From an uncultured bacterium (GTDB lineage Bacteria > Actinomycetota > Coriobacteriia > Coriobacteriales > Eggerthellaceae), in NCBI GenBank assembly GCA_937890835.1, contig CALADF010000035.1:186001-250000 (forward strand): a DNA stretch of 64,000 nucleotides, in the 5' to 3' direction. The notes under the pieces are model-generated. The model had not been told where the DNA came from. It worked only from the letters and a program-made list of their open reading frames with translations, and did no database searches. Below are positions 41,335-49,816 of the stretch, one piece after another. Numbering within the stretch: the first letter of the stretch is position 1; the number at the start of each line of letters is the position of its first letter. The position numbers and the translations under genes are program-made.

Positions 41335-42135
41335 TTACGGGCGCAGGCCCATGCCGCCCTCGAGCGTGATGGTCTCGCCGCTCATGAACTTGAAGTCGGG
41401 GCTGGCCAGCTGCACCACCACGCGGCCGATCTCCGCCTCGACGTCGCCGTAGTGGCCCATCGGCGGCATCTTCACGTTGGCCTCGAACGCCTCGGGGTAG
41501 GCGTCCTTGAAGCCCTCGAGCGCCGCGGTCCAGGCCAGCGGGCACACCACGTTGACGTTGATGCCGTCGGGGCCCCACTCGGTGGCGGCCACGCGGCTCA
41601 TGCCGCGGATGCCCTCCTTGGCGGCCGCGTAGGCGCACTGGCCGTAGTTGCCGAACAGGCCGGCGCCGGAGGCGAAGTTGACCACCGAGCCCTTGGTCTT
41701 CTTGAGGTGCGGGTAGCACGCCTGCATATAGTGGAAGGCTGCGTAGAGGCCTGAGTAGACGGCCAGGTCGAACTGCTCGACGGTGTGGTCGGCGAGCGTG
41801 ACGCCGGAGGCCGACGCCTGGGCGTTGTTCACCAGCACGTCGATGCGCCCGAACTTCTCCACGGTCCGGTCGACGACGTTCTGCACGACGGCGGCGTTGT
41901 CGGCGCCCGCGTTCACGTCGGCCTGCACGGTGAGCACCTCGACGCCGAACTCCTCCTCCAGGCGGCGCTTGGCCTCGTCGAGCTTCTTGACGTTGCGGCC
42001 GGTGATCACGAGGTTGGCGCCCTCTTTGGCGTAGGCGCGTGCGATGCCGTAGCCGATGGAGCCCGCGGAGCCGTCCTTGAGCGCGGCGAAGCCGGCGCCC
42101 GTGATGATGGCGGTCTTACCTTTCAGAAAACCCAT
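41335..42135 (-). CDS. Short-chain dehydrogenase/reductase (SDR family)
   Basis: A 266-residue Rossmann-fold oxidoreductase. The cofactor site is TAIITGAGFAALKDGSAGSI GYGIARAY in two parts, an insertion of about 8 residues relative to the common TGxxxGIG motif. The catalytic residues are in VLVNNAQASASG, a Ser in NFASGAGLFG and YAAAK. The C terminus has SGETITLEGGMGLRP. The insertion and ending resemble SDRs acting on bulky substrates such as steroids, a known activity of Eggerthella relatives, but the substrate is not determinable here. ATG 42135 has aaaggaggatatc. It is a single-gene unit with its own terminator. Confidence 0.85.
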   Translation of the reverse strand: MGFLKGKTAIITGAGFAALKDGSAGSIGYGIARAYAKEGANLVITGRNVKKLDEAKRRLEEEFGVEVLTVQADVNAGADNAAVVQNVVDRTVEKFGRIDVLVNNAQASASGVTLADHTVEQFDLAVYSGLYAAFHYMQACYPHLKKTKGSVVNFASGAGLFGNYGQCAYAAAKEGIRGMSRVAATEWGPDGINVNVVCPLAWTAALEGFKDAYPEAFEANVKMPPMGHYGDVEAEIGRVVVQLASPDFKFMSGETITLEGGMGLRP

Positions 42136-42553
42136 GATATCCTCCTTTTATGATGGAACGCTCGCCCGGAAGGCGTTACGCGACCGATGCGCGTTCGATG
42201 GGATTATATGGAATCCATTCGGATTGTAAGAAACGGGTCGATGGGTTATACCGCGATCCCCCATTTGATGGGGAAGAAGCTCGGATGGACGGCAAGCGGC
42301 GGCTTTGTTCGCGGATGCCGTGAACCCCTGACCGAAAGCATACGCGGCCCCTCCGCTCGTCCCGGGACCCGGTGTGCGTAGTGACCAACGCAACGAGCTG
42401 CTCGCGCGACGTCGTGATTGGCGCTGGGTGCAGGATGCGGGGCGGAGTTCGCCGAAACGCGAAGAGTTAGTGTATGTCTAACATTTTCTTGACAGACGTG
42501 GTAAGATGTGCAGCTGTCATTTGTATCTGCAACCCACGATAGGACGTTTAAGC
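42136..42553. other. Control region between the divergent SDR and veg genes
   Basis: No gene supported. Contains a palindrome CCCCAT-TTG-ATGGGG at 42259-42273 and, nearer veg, TTGACA at 42490-42495. TAAGAT follows at 42503, too close to pair as -35/-10. The TTGACA may act with a weak -10 further on, or TAAGAT may be the -10 of a promoter with a poor -35. Confidence 0.4.
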
Positions 42554-42880
42554 ATGGATTTGGCTAAACAGGCAAAAATCGTTGATTCCATTCATGATAC
42601 CCTCAACGATTTTGTCGGTCAACGACTCAAGGTGCGTGCGAACATGGGTCGTTCTAAAATCGTCGAGAGCGAAGGTGTTCTGACGCAGGTTCACCCGCAG
42701 CTGTTCATCCTCGAGATCGACCGCAAACGCGGTCGCACGGCTCGCCAGTCGTACCAGTACGTCGATGTGCTGACGGGCATGGTCGAGCTTTCCCAGAACG
42801 GCGAGCCGCTGTTCGCCCCGTTCATCGAAGAAGGCCTCGACGCGACCGAGTCCGTGCAGGAGGAGCGCGTCCTCTCCTAG
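42554..42880 (+). CDS. veg: Veg family protein
   Basis: A 108-residue protein matching Bacillus Veg: IHDTLNDFVGQRLKVRANMG then GRSKIVESEGVLTQVHPQLF and SYQYVDVLTGMVELS, an Sm-like beta barrel. Veg is abundant in many Gram-positive bacteria and stimulates biofilm formation in Bacillus; how it works is not known. Start ATG 42554 gives the family N terminus; an upstream in-frame ATG at 42506 would lie in the promoter region. It is followed by two hairpin terminators. Confidence 0.92.
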   Translation: MDLAKQAKIVDSIHDTLNDFVGQRLKVRANMGRSKIVESEGVLTQVHPQLFILEIDRKRGRTARQSYQYVDVLTGMVELSQNGEPLFAPFIEEGLDATESVQEERVLS

Positions 42881-42921
42881 GGCAACATGCGAAATACCGC
42901 GGAAATCGTCTGCGGACGTGA

Positions 42922-42962
42922 AAGACCTCCCGTCTCTTGGCTTAAAGAGGCGGGAGGTCTTG
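42922..42962 (+). terminator. Terminator after veg
   Basis: Arms AAGACCTCCCGTCTCTT and the complementary strand of AAGACCTCCCGCCTCTT, 17 pairs with one G-U, loop of about six bases, weak T-run. Confidence 0.75.
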
Positions 42963-42970
42963 CTATGGTG

Positions 42971-43011
42971 AGCGAGAGCTCGCGATACGTTGCAAGCTCT
43001 CGCTTTCATTC
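42971..43011 (+). terminator. Second hairpin after veg
   Basis: AGCGAGAGCT and AGCTCTCGCT arms around a 14-base loop, then TTCATTC. The loop sequence CGCGATACGTTGCA also occurs inside the neighbouring ATPase gene (43284-43297). Confidence 0.55.
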
Positions 43012-43066
43012 TCGGATGGAGGCGCCCGCGTGCCGTCGGGGTTACGCGGAGTGCCCGACAATGGAG

Positions 43067-44164
43067 CTATTGTTGCTCGATAAGGTACTCCCTGAAATAG
43101 GGGAGGTCGAAGCCCACCACGCCACGACCCCTCTCGCCTATGACGCCTGCCTCTATGAGGCGCTTTCGGTACTGCGCGACTTGCGCGGACGACCGATCGA
43201 GGCGCGCGACGAGATCGGCGATACGGCTGTCGCCCTCGTCCGCAAGCATGGCTCGGACGAATCTCACGTCGCCAGGTGAGAGTTCGCGATACGTTGCATC
43301 AAGGATGCGATCTCGCATTTCCCTGTGCGCTATCTCGATACCTTGCGCGAAATCGGAGAAGGAGATGGTCTGGCTTTCGGGCGAGGCGTCCCAGGCTCGA
43401 TACCCCACGAGCTGCATGAGGAAGGGGAAGCCTGCGATTTTCTCTACCGCGCATTTCAGTCCCGCTTCATCGGGGATTCTTCCGTTTTCCTGCACGGTCT
43501 TGCGAAACGCGTCCTCGATGTCGTAATCGGCGATGCGACCCAGCCTTTCGGTTTGAGCGCGCCGGAGGAAGGACACGGTCTTGTTGTTTATGAGCGTCGA
43601 CACGTTGCTCGGCAGCCCCGCCATGAAAAGAGCCACCTTGCGTCCTTCTCGAATGAAGTGCTGGTAGACGGCGGAAAGCTCGACCATCTCATCAAGATCG
43701 GGGTCGATCTCGTCAACGGTTATAAGCAGGCCGATATCGCGTTCGTTGAGCTGCTCGATAATCACCTCCATGCGTGATCTCCAGTTTTCCGGAGTACGAT
43801 GATCTACTTCGAAGGAAAGCCCTCCGAGAGAAGCGATGTCGATGCTCGATATGGTGGTTCGTCTTTCCGCCTCGATGAGGTGCCTTGCGTGCCTGCGCAG
43901 CTGGATTTCTATATCGTCGAGCATGCCCAGCATCGCGGTGACGCCTACGGCGATCCATCCGAGTTCTTCCGCTTTGTTCGAGAGGAGGGACAAAAGGGTT
44001 GTCTTCCCGGTTCCGCGTGCGCCCGAGAGCAACGTGGTGAGCTCCGGTCTTCGTCGGGGGCTGTTGAGCGCTCTTTCGATGTCGGCCATCAGTTGCTTTC
44101 GACCCGCGAGGTGCGCGGGGATTTCTCCAAAGCTTGGCGTGAAAGGGTTTTCGAAGACGGGCAT
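43067..44164 (-). CDS. AAA-type ATPase with C-terminal winged helix (archaeal-ATPase-like)
   Basis: A 365-residue protein. Walker A is LLSGARGTGKTTLLSLL near residue 45, Walker B is GLLITVDEIDPDL near 148, and a sensor-like stretch is VALFMAGLPSNVSTL. The N terminus NPFTPSFGEIPAHLAGRKQL is the usual lead-in of this ATPase group. The last 75 residues (LSPGDVRFVRAMLADEGDSR, then IADLVARLDRSSAQVAQYRK) form a winged helix. Such proteins are common near tRNA genes and defence or mobile loci, but no partner gene is present. Its role is unknown. It starts 295 bases from tRNA-Ala. Confidence 0.8.
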   Translation of the reverse strand: MPVFENPFTPSFGEIPAHLAGRKQLMADIERALNSPRRRPELTTLLSGARGTGKTTLLSLLSNKAEELGWIAVGVTAMLGMLDDIEIQLRRHARHLIEAERRTTISSIDIASLGGLSFEVDHRTPENWRSRMEVIIEQLNERDIGLLITVDEIDPDLDEMVELSAVYQHFIREGRKVALFMAGLPSNVSTLINNKTVSFLRRAQTERLGRIADYDIEDAFRKTVQENGRIPDEAGLKCAVEKIAGFPFLMQLVGYRAWDASPESQTISFSDFAQGIEIAHREMRDRILDATYRELSPGDVRFVRAMLADEGDSRIADLVARLDRSSAQVAQYRKRLIEAGVIGERGRGVVGFDLPYFREYLIEQQ

Positions 44165-44423
44165 GTGGCTTACCTCTAAGTTCCTCTAAGTTCCAGGGAA
44201 ACGGCAAGGCGGTGATGAAATCTACGGAAAGCTTCGCAGGAAAAGGCGGGGTTTCAACTTAGATCCCGGTTCGGGCTGCGGCTTCGAGCGCGTTTCGCAT
44301 GCCGGCTGAATACCGGCGGTGAATAGTCGGAGCGGACGCGCATTCTGTCTTACGGCCCGCATATTCTGTCCTGCAGCCCCGGGTTCGGGCGCGTTTGTCC
44401 TCTGAACTGCGCTGTGAAAGCAA
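44165..44423. other. Spacer between the ATPase gene and tRNA-Ala
   Basis: No gene or repeat of note. GCATATTCTGTC-like and GCATTCTGTC-like words occur twice at 44339 and 44359. Confidence 0.35.
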
Positions 44424-44449
44424 AAACGCCGCTCGATCGAGCGGCGTTT
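44424..44449 (-). terminator. Terminator of tRNA-Ala
   Basis: Perfect stem AAACGCCGCTC-GATC-GAGCGGCGTTT, followed by TTGC on the minus strand. Confidence 0.8.
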
Positions 44450-44458
44450 GGAAGTACG

Positions 44459-44534
44459 TGGTGGAGATGATGGGATTCGAACCCACGACCCCCACGTTGC
44501 GAACGTGATGCTCTCCCAGCTGAGCTACATCCCC
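44459..44534 (-). tRNA. tRNA-Ala (anticodon CGC)
   Basis: A 76-base tRNA with encoded CCA. Acceptor GGGGATG pairs with CATCTCC; the D arm contains AGCTCAGCTGGGAGAGC; the anticodon loop TTCGCAA gives CGC (codon GCG); the T arm is GTGGGTTCGAATCCCAT. A strong terminator follows immediately. Confidence 0.97.
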
Positions 44535-44818
44535 ACGTGATAAGCGCTGTGCATCAGCACGACGCGCAAGTGAATATTTTGAAGGTTCGAGGTCTGTTTG
44601 TCAACGGGTATTTTTTCGAGTTTCGAAAATCCGCGTCCGATCGTCTGCGCGTCGAGGGCGGAGGCATCGCGGCGGTGTCGAGCCGGGCGCCGCGTCTGCG
44701 TCCGGGCGCTCCTGCGCGCCGCGCCGCGTCCTCCGTTTCCCCTTCGCGCTCATTGCGCCCTCGAGCGCTTTTGCCCCTCCCGATCGACCTCGCAGGTTCG
44801 CTAAGGCTGCGCCTGCGC

Positions 44819-45799
44819 TTAGCGGGCGCAGGTGATGGCGCCGTCGGCGTCGACGAAGAACGCCTGGATGATCTCGTCATGCTCGCGTGCGAAGGCGGGC
44901 CCTCGCTCCATCCCTAAGGCGAGCAGGGTGGTGGAGAACCCTTCGGCGTCGATGGATCGTCTCGCGACGACGGTGACGCCCGCGACGTCGGTGTCGACCG
45001 GCATGCCGGTGCGCGGGTCGAGCACATGGTGGTAGAGCGCGCCGTCTTTCCGGAAGCTGCGCTCGTATGTGCCGCTCGTGACCGCGCTTCCCTCGCGCAG
45101 CGAGACGGCGCCGAGCAGGTTGCCGGGGTTTTTCGGGTCGCGGATGCCGACGCGCCACGCCTCGCCCGTCGGCTTCTTCCCGCGGACCATGACGTTGCCG
45201 CCGAGGTTGACGATAGAGCCGCCGAGCTCGCAATCGGCAAGAAGGTCGGACAGCTCGTCGGCTATCCAGCCCTTCGCGATACCGCCCGCGTCGAGCGCGG
45301 CGAGCGGGTCGCGCATGCGGACGAAGCAGGATCCGCCTTCTCGGAACAGCTCGACGCCGCGCCAGTCGACGTGGGGCGCCGCCTCGGCAAGCGCGTTCTC
45401 GTCCGCCACGACGCCGCGCTTGAAGTCCCACAGGCGCACGAGCGGGCCGATGGTCACGTCGAAGACGCCCTCGCTTTCCGAGCAGTAGTGCAGCGCGCGC
45501 TCGAGCAGGTCGAACGTGCGCGGGTCGACCTCGGTCGCTTCTCCGCGCGCGTTGTTGACGCGGGCTATGTCGGAGTGGGGAAGCGTGCGTGAGAAGAGCC
45601 GCTCGTATGCGCGGCAGGCATCGCGCGCGGCGCTCAGCGCGTCGCGGCAGACGACGTTGTCGCCGTAGACGTCGAGGGCGACGAAGGTGTTGAACGCGAA
45701 AAGGCGCGCTCGTGCAAACCCGTCGTCGGGTTGCTCGATCTCGAAGAACTCCTCGCGTTCGATGGGGTCTTGCTCGTGATGTTCGGCGTGGGTGCTCAT
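44819..45799 (-). CDS. apbE: FAD:protein FMN transferase ApbE
   Basis: Attaches FMN covalently to Thr in SGAT-type motifs of flavoproteins, such as the FMN lipoprotein at 36.6 kb. The protein has 326 residues from ATG 45799. Motifs include the N-terminal FNTFVALDVYG, the metal/FAD site LDAGGIAKGWIADEL with the conserved GxxAKG lysine near residue 185, GSIVNLGGNVMVRG, and YHHVLDPRTGMPVD. There is no signal peptide, so it would act inside or before export. There is no Shine-Dalgarno; a TATACT box ends 6 bases before the ATG, suggesting a leaderless transcript. It is divergent from the ccm operon. Confidence 0.92.
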   Translation of the reverse strand: MSTHAEHHEQDPIEREEFFEIEQPDDGFARARLFAFNTFVALDVYGDNVVCRDALSAARDACRAYERLFSRTLPHSDIARVNNARGEATEVDPRTFDLLERALHYCSESEGVFDVTIGPLVRLWDFKRGVVADENALAEAAPHVDWRGVELFREGGSCFVRMRDPLAALDAGGIAKGWIADELSDLLADCELGGSIVNLGGNVMVRGKKPTGEAWRVGIRDPKNPGNLLGAVSLREGSAVTSGTYERSFRKDGALYHHVLDPRTGMPVDTDVAGVTVVARRSIDAEGFSTTLLALGMERGPAFAREHDEIIQAFFVDADGAITCAR

Positions 45800-45805
45800 G
45801 GGCAC

Positions 45806-45811
45806 AGTATA
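45806..45811 (-). promoter_or_regulatory. apbE -10 box next to its ATG
   Basis: TATACT on the minus strand, six bases from the start codon at 45799, so the predicted RNA begins at or one base before the ATG. TTGACG lies 20 bases upstream, longer than the ideal 17. Confidence 0.5.
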
Positions 45812-45827
45812 GCGCTCGCGAGCCTTC

Positions 45828-46095
45828 GCGCCGTCAACTGCAGCTTGCCGCGTTGACGGCGCGTCGAGAGGGGCGACTCGTGGTTTTCCGCCCGGTCGTT
45901 TTACGTTTCCCGGCGGTGCGCCTGAAGCTTTCGCCGTAACGTGCGCCGAGATTGTGCGGTTTATCCTCAAACGTGCGTTTATCTGGGATGACATGGTGTC
46001 AATGAGGCTATTATCTTGTTGACGTAAACAGGTTGTTTGTCAATTTCAATACCCTTGCGAGTTCGTTACAATGAGCCTGATTTGAACGTCAACGG
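45828..46095. promoter_or_regulatory. Palindrome-rich control region between apbE and the ccm operon
   Basis: Contains an 11-base inverted repeat GCGCCGTCAAC / GTTGACGGCGC with a 13-base gap (45828-45862), TGACA-TGG-TGTCA (45990-46002), TTGAC and GTCAA arms spanning 46020-46044, and CGTCAACG (46088-46095). The same CGTCAAC words occur in the control region at 35.8 kb. No gene lies in 45800-46220. Confidence 0.6.
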
Positions 46096-46220
46096 TTTGA
46101 ATTTCTCCGCGAACGGACTTGGATCGTCGCACGGCGGGGTCGGCCTGCTTGCTCTGCGTCGGCTGAGAAGTCGAAGCGCGCGCGTCGCACCGGGTCGCAT
46201 GGAAAAGAAGGGGGTGTCTT

Positions 46221-46886
46221 GTGAACGCGAGGATGAAAAAGAGGCTCTTCGCCGTTTCCGGCGTCATCGTCATCGTGCTCATCGCTGTTCTGGCCTTCGT
46301 CGGCGGAAACACCGCTGCGCAGACCGTTTCCGTTGCCGAGGCTGCTCAGCTGGGGGACGAGGGCCGAAAGGTGCAGGTGTCGGGCAACGTGGTGCCGGAT
46401 TCCTTCAAGACCGAAGACGACGTCTTGTCGTTTCAGATATACGACCCCGATGCAGCCGACGGGGCCGTTCTCTCCGTGCGCTACGACGGGGCGGCGGCGT
46501 CTACGTTCGGCAACGACGTGACCGCCATCTGCACCGGCAGGGTCGGCTCCGACGGCGTGCTCAAGTGCTCGGAGCTCGTGACGAAGTGTCCCTCGAAATA
46601 CGAAAGCTCGGAAACCGCGCTGTCGGTTTCGCGCCTGATCGAGTACGGCGATGGCATCGTCGGCAAGCCGGTGAAGGTGGCGGGCGTGGTCGGCGAAGGC
46701 TCGGTTGTCGCCGCCGGTCGGGGCGATCGCTTCCTCCTCGTCGGCGCCGACGGTGCGGAAAGCGTCGCGGTTGCCTATGACGGCGCGCTGTCCGAGGGCG
46801 TATGCGCCGGCGCGCGGGTCGTTCTAACTGGATCGCTCGACGCCGACGGCAGGTTCGCCGTTGCCGACGTCTCTCTCGAGGGGTAG
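46221..46886 (+). CDS. ccmE: CcmE-like haem chaperone with two OB-fold domains
   Basis: A 221-residue protein from GTG 46221. One N-terminal membrane helix (about residues 9-29) is followed by an OB-fold domain with VQVSGNVVPDSFKTEDDVLS, TAICTGRVGSDGVLKCSELV and CPSKYES. The CPSKY sequence is the CXXXY haem-binding variant known from archaea, sulfate reducers and Gram-positives, in place of the HXXXY of proteobacteria. After it, a second OB-like domain (about residues 135-221: GKPVKVAGVVGEG to VVLTGSLDADGRF) is added, which is longer than standard CcmE. It hands haem to CcmF. First gene of the ccm operon. Confidence 0.85.
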   Translation: MNARMKKRLFAVSGVIVIVLIAVLAFVGGNTAAQTVSVAEAAQLGDEGRKVQVSGNVVPDSFKTEDDVLSFQIYDPDAADGAVLSVRYDGAAASTFGNDVTAICTGRVGSDGVLKCSELVTKCPSKYESSETALSVSRLIEYGDGIVGKPVKVAGVVGEGSVVAAGRGDRFLLVGADGAESVAVAYDGALSEGVCAGARVVLTGSLDADGRFAVADVSLEG

Positions 46887-46892
46887 GCGCGC

Positions 46893-49103
46893 ATGTCTGC
46901 TGTTGGAACGTTTTGCCTGCTCGCCGCTTTCGCGGGATGCGCCATCTCGCTTGCGTGCCTCGGTATTGCCCACGTTTTTCATCATGCGGGTCGCATCGAA
47001 CGCTCCGATGCGTTTGCTTGGGGCGGGCGTCTCTCGGCGGTTCTCACCGCAGTGGCGCTCACCGTGTGCTGCGCGGTGCTCGTCTGGTGCTTCATGACGG
47101 GGGATACGTCCCTCGAGTACGTGGTGAAGAACCGCTCCGACGCGACGGGCGACCTCGCATGGCTGTTCAAGCTGTCGGGTTTGTGGGCGGGGCGTGCAGG
47201 CAGCTTGCTGTTCTGGGCGTGGCTGATTTCGGCGTTCAACGTTTTCCTGGTGCTCTCTACGCGTAAAGACGTGCGGCCTCTCGACAACGGGGCGCTTTCC
47301 GTGTCGGGCATGGTGCTTTTGGCTTTCCTGGGCGTGCTGCTGTTCTCGTCTGACAACACGCCCTTCGTCTCGCTTGACCCGCGCTACTTCGACGCCGAGG
47401 GCAACCTGGTGGGGGCTGCGTCCCTTTGGGGTATGAACGCGCTGCTCGAGCACTGGGCCATGGCCGTCCATCCGCCGACGTTGTTCGTCGGCTACGCCGG
47501 GCTCACCTTCCCGTTCGCCTACGCCGTCGCCGCGCTGGTCGTCGACGACGATGGTGTGACGTGGGTGAATCGCGCGACGCCGTATCTCATGTTTTCGTGG
47601 CTTTTGCTCGGGGCGGGCATCGGCCTTGGCGCCGTGTGGGCTTACGTGGTTCTCGGCTGGGGCGGCTATTGGGGCTGGGACCCGGTTGAGAACGCGAGCC
47701 TTCTGCCATGGCTTGTCGGCGTGGCGCTCCTCCACTCGTTCACCGTTTACCGTCGGCGTGGAACCTTCAAGCGTTGGAGCGTCATGTGCACCTGTCTTGC
47801 GTTCGCCTTCGTCATCTTGGGCACGTTCATCACGCGCTCGGGCATCGTGGAATCGGTTCACGCCTTCGACGGCGACTCGGTGTCTCTTGTGCTGTTCCTT
47901 GCGCTGATCGTCGCTTCGCTTCTCGCGGGCTCGGTGGGTCTTGCCGTGCGCCGCCGAAGCTTCGGGGCGCAAAACGCCTCCGACGACGACATCGACTCCC
48001 TGGTTTCGAAGGGCGCGGCGTATTACGTGAACAATCTCATCATGGTGACGTTCGCCGTGCTGCTCGCGTACATGACCGTGTCGAGCGCCCTTCCTGGTTT
48101 TCTTCCCTTCGGGGGCAAGGCGCTGTCCGCGGGAACCTACAACGCCATCGCGCGGCCCCTCGGCATCGCGTACTGCGCCCTCATCGCGGTGTGCCCGCTG
48201 CTTGGTTGGCGCAAGACCGACGGCGCGGCTTTCCGCCGTCGCGCGCTTTTGCCGGGCGTGTGCGCCGTCGTGACGTTCGCCGTGCTGATGGCGTATTTCC
48301 TCTTGTACCTGCTGCCGAGCTACAACGCGATCGTCGCGACGGGAGGAAGCGCGGCGGAGGGTCTGCTCGAGCAGGGGCCGAGCTGGTATTACAACGGGCT
48401 CGCCGTCGCGGGGTTCGCGGTGGCGTCCCTCTTGGTTTTCAACGCGGCGTTCATGGTCGTGCGCGCGGCGCGTCGCGCGGGGTCCCCGTGGCGCCGGCGC
48501 CTGCCCGCCTTCGGCGGCGGCATCGCGCATGCGGCCGTGGGCGTCATCTTGGTCGGGCTCATCGGGTCGTCGATGTACGTCACCGAGGTCACGGGGTATC
48601 TTCCCCACGATGAAGAAACCGATACCGTGCCCACGTCGTTTACCGTTCAGGACTTCGAGTTGGTCTACACGGGCAGCTCCATAGAACGCTCCGAAAACGC
48701 CGATGACGTCACGTACGCGCTCGCTTTCGACGTTCTCAAGGACGGCTCGCATGCGGGGTCGGTGGAGCCTGCCGTGCAGGTGGTGCAGTCGACGCAGCAG
48801 CAAAAGCTCGTGGCCGACGTCATCAGCTTCCCCGCCGAGGACCTGTTCGTGGTCTATCGGGGCGTGAACGCCGAAGGGGCGTTCTCCCTTGACGTGCGCG
48901 TGAACCCCCTGATCGGTTTCGTCTGGGTCGGGTTCGCGCTGCTCATGGTGGGCTCGCTGCTGTCGCTGTTCGCCGATCGCGGCCCGAGCGCTGCGGGCGC
49001 GTCTGCCGGCGGGTGCGGCGAAGGGGCTCGGGAGGCGTCGGCATCGGCGCTCTCGGCGAACGGGGAAGCGCCGTCGGGCGCCGAGAGCGAGGAGGGGAGA
49101 TGA
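46893..49103 (+). CDS. ccmF: Cytochrome c haem lyase subunit CcmF
   Basis: A 736-residue multi-pass protein, the usual CcmF length, with the tryptophan-rich haem motif GWGGYWGWDPVENASLLPWL near residue 250 and flanking conserved histidines (LLEHWAMAVHPPTLFVGYAG, ALLHSFTVY). It attaches haem from CcmE to CXXCH motifs of exported cytochromes, such as the multihaem cytochrome at 36 kb. The C-terminal region (residues 560-690) is an exported beta domain; the last 50 residues are Ala/Ser/Gly-rich. Start ATG 46893 is six bases after ccmE and the stop overlaps the ccmA start (ATGA). Confidence 0.95.
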   Translation: MSAVGTFCLLAAFAGCAISLACLGIAHVFHHAGRIERSDAFAWGGRLSAVLTAVALTVCCAVLVWCFMTGDTSLEYVVKNRSDATGDLAWLFKLSGLWAGRAGSLLFWAWLISAFNVFLVLSTRKDVRPLDNGALSVSGMVLLAFLGVLLFSSDNTPFVSLDPRYFDAEGNLVGAASLWGMNALLEHWAMAVHPPTLFVGYAGLTFPFAYAVAALVVDDDGVTWVNRATPYLMFSWLLLGAGIGLGAVWAYVVLGWGGYWGWDPVENASLLPWLVGVALLHSFTVYRRRGTFKRWSVMCTCLAFAFVILGTFITRSGIVESVHAFDGDSVSLVLFLALIVASLLAGSVGLAVRRRSFGAQNASDDDIDSLVSKGAAYYVNNLIMVTFAVLLAYMTVSSALPGFLPFGGKALSAGTYNAIARPLGIAYCALIAVCPLLGWRKTDGAAFRRRALLPGVCAVVTFAVLMAYFLLYLLPSYNAIVATGGSAAEGLLEQGPSWYYNGLAVAGFAVASLLVFNAAFMVVRAARRAGSPWRRRLPAFGGGIAHAAVGVILVGLIGSSMYVTEVTGYLPHDEETDTVPTSFTVQDFELVYTGSSIERSENADDVTYALAFDVLKDGSHAGSVEPAVQVVQSTQQQKLVADVISFPAEDLFVVYRGVNAEGAFSLDVRVNPLIGFVWVGFALLMVGSLLSLFADRGPSAAGASAGGCGEGAREASASALSANGEAPSGAESEEGR

Positions 49104-49816
49104 ACGGACCTGCCGTCAAGGTGGAGAACCTGACCAAGCAGTTCGGCTCCCGCAAGGCGGTCGACGGGGTGTCGTTTACGCTCCCGCAGGGGGCTTTTCT
49201 CACCGTGTTCGGTCCGAATGGCGCGGGCAAGACCACGCTTTTGCGCATGCTGGCAACGCTCGCACGTCCGAGCGCGGGCGCGGTGGAGGTGGCAGGGTTC
49301 GACGTGCGCGAAGATCCCGATGCGTTGCGTTCGTCGATCGGTCTCATCTCGCACGACCCCATGCTCTACCCGGATCTCACGGCGGAGGAGAACCTCGTGC
49401 TCTACGCGCGGCTCTACGGGATGGATGATCCTCGAGGGCGTGCTCTCGACCTGCTCGATGCCGTGGGGTTGAAATCGCGCAGGCTCGATCGCGTGCGCAC
49501 GTTCTCCCGCGGCATGACTCAGCGCATCGCCATCGCCCGCGCTCTCGTCAACGATCCCGCGGTTGTTTTGCTCGACGAGCCCTGCGCCGGCCTCGATCCT
49601 CGTGCGGTCGAGATATTCGACGGGATCATAGCCGACATGCGCGCCGAGCGCACCTTCATCATGGTCAGCCACGACTTCGCGCACGGCATCGCGTTAGCCG
49701 ACCACGCCCTCGTCATGGCGAAGGGACGCGTCGTGCGTTTCGGACGCGTCGAGGACGATGACATCCCCGAGCTTTCCGCGGTTTATCGGGAGACGATCGG
49801 AGGGGGTGTGGCGTGA
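49100..49816 (+). CDS. ccmA: Haem exporter ATP-binding protein CcmA
   Basis: A 238-residue ABC ATPase. Walker A is FGPNGAGKTTLLRML near residue 37, the signature loop is TFSRGMTQRIAIARALV, Walker B is VVLLDEPCAGLD, and the switch His is in MVSHDFAHG. With CcmB it forms an ABC unit that energises release of haem-loaded CcmE. ATG 49100 has gaggagggg and overlaps the ccmF stop. The frame extension to 49013 lies in ccmF. It ends by overlap with ccmB (GTGA). Confidence 0.93.
   Translation: MNGPAVKVENLTKQFGSRKAVDGVSFTLPQGAFLTVFGPNGAGKTTLLRMLATLARPSAGAVEVAGFDVREDPDALRSSIGLISHDPMLYPDLTAEENLVLYARLYGMDDPRGRALDLLDAVGLKSRRLDRVRTFSRGMTQRIAIARALVNDPAVVLLDEPCAGLDPRAVEIFDGIIADMRAERTFIMVSHDFAHGIALADHALVMAKGRVVRFGRVEDDDIPELSAVYRETIGGGVA

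Noticed and set aside
46824..48803. 659-codon minus-strand frame opposite ccmF
   Set aside because: Arg/His/Glu-rich shadow of a clear ccmF gene.
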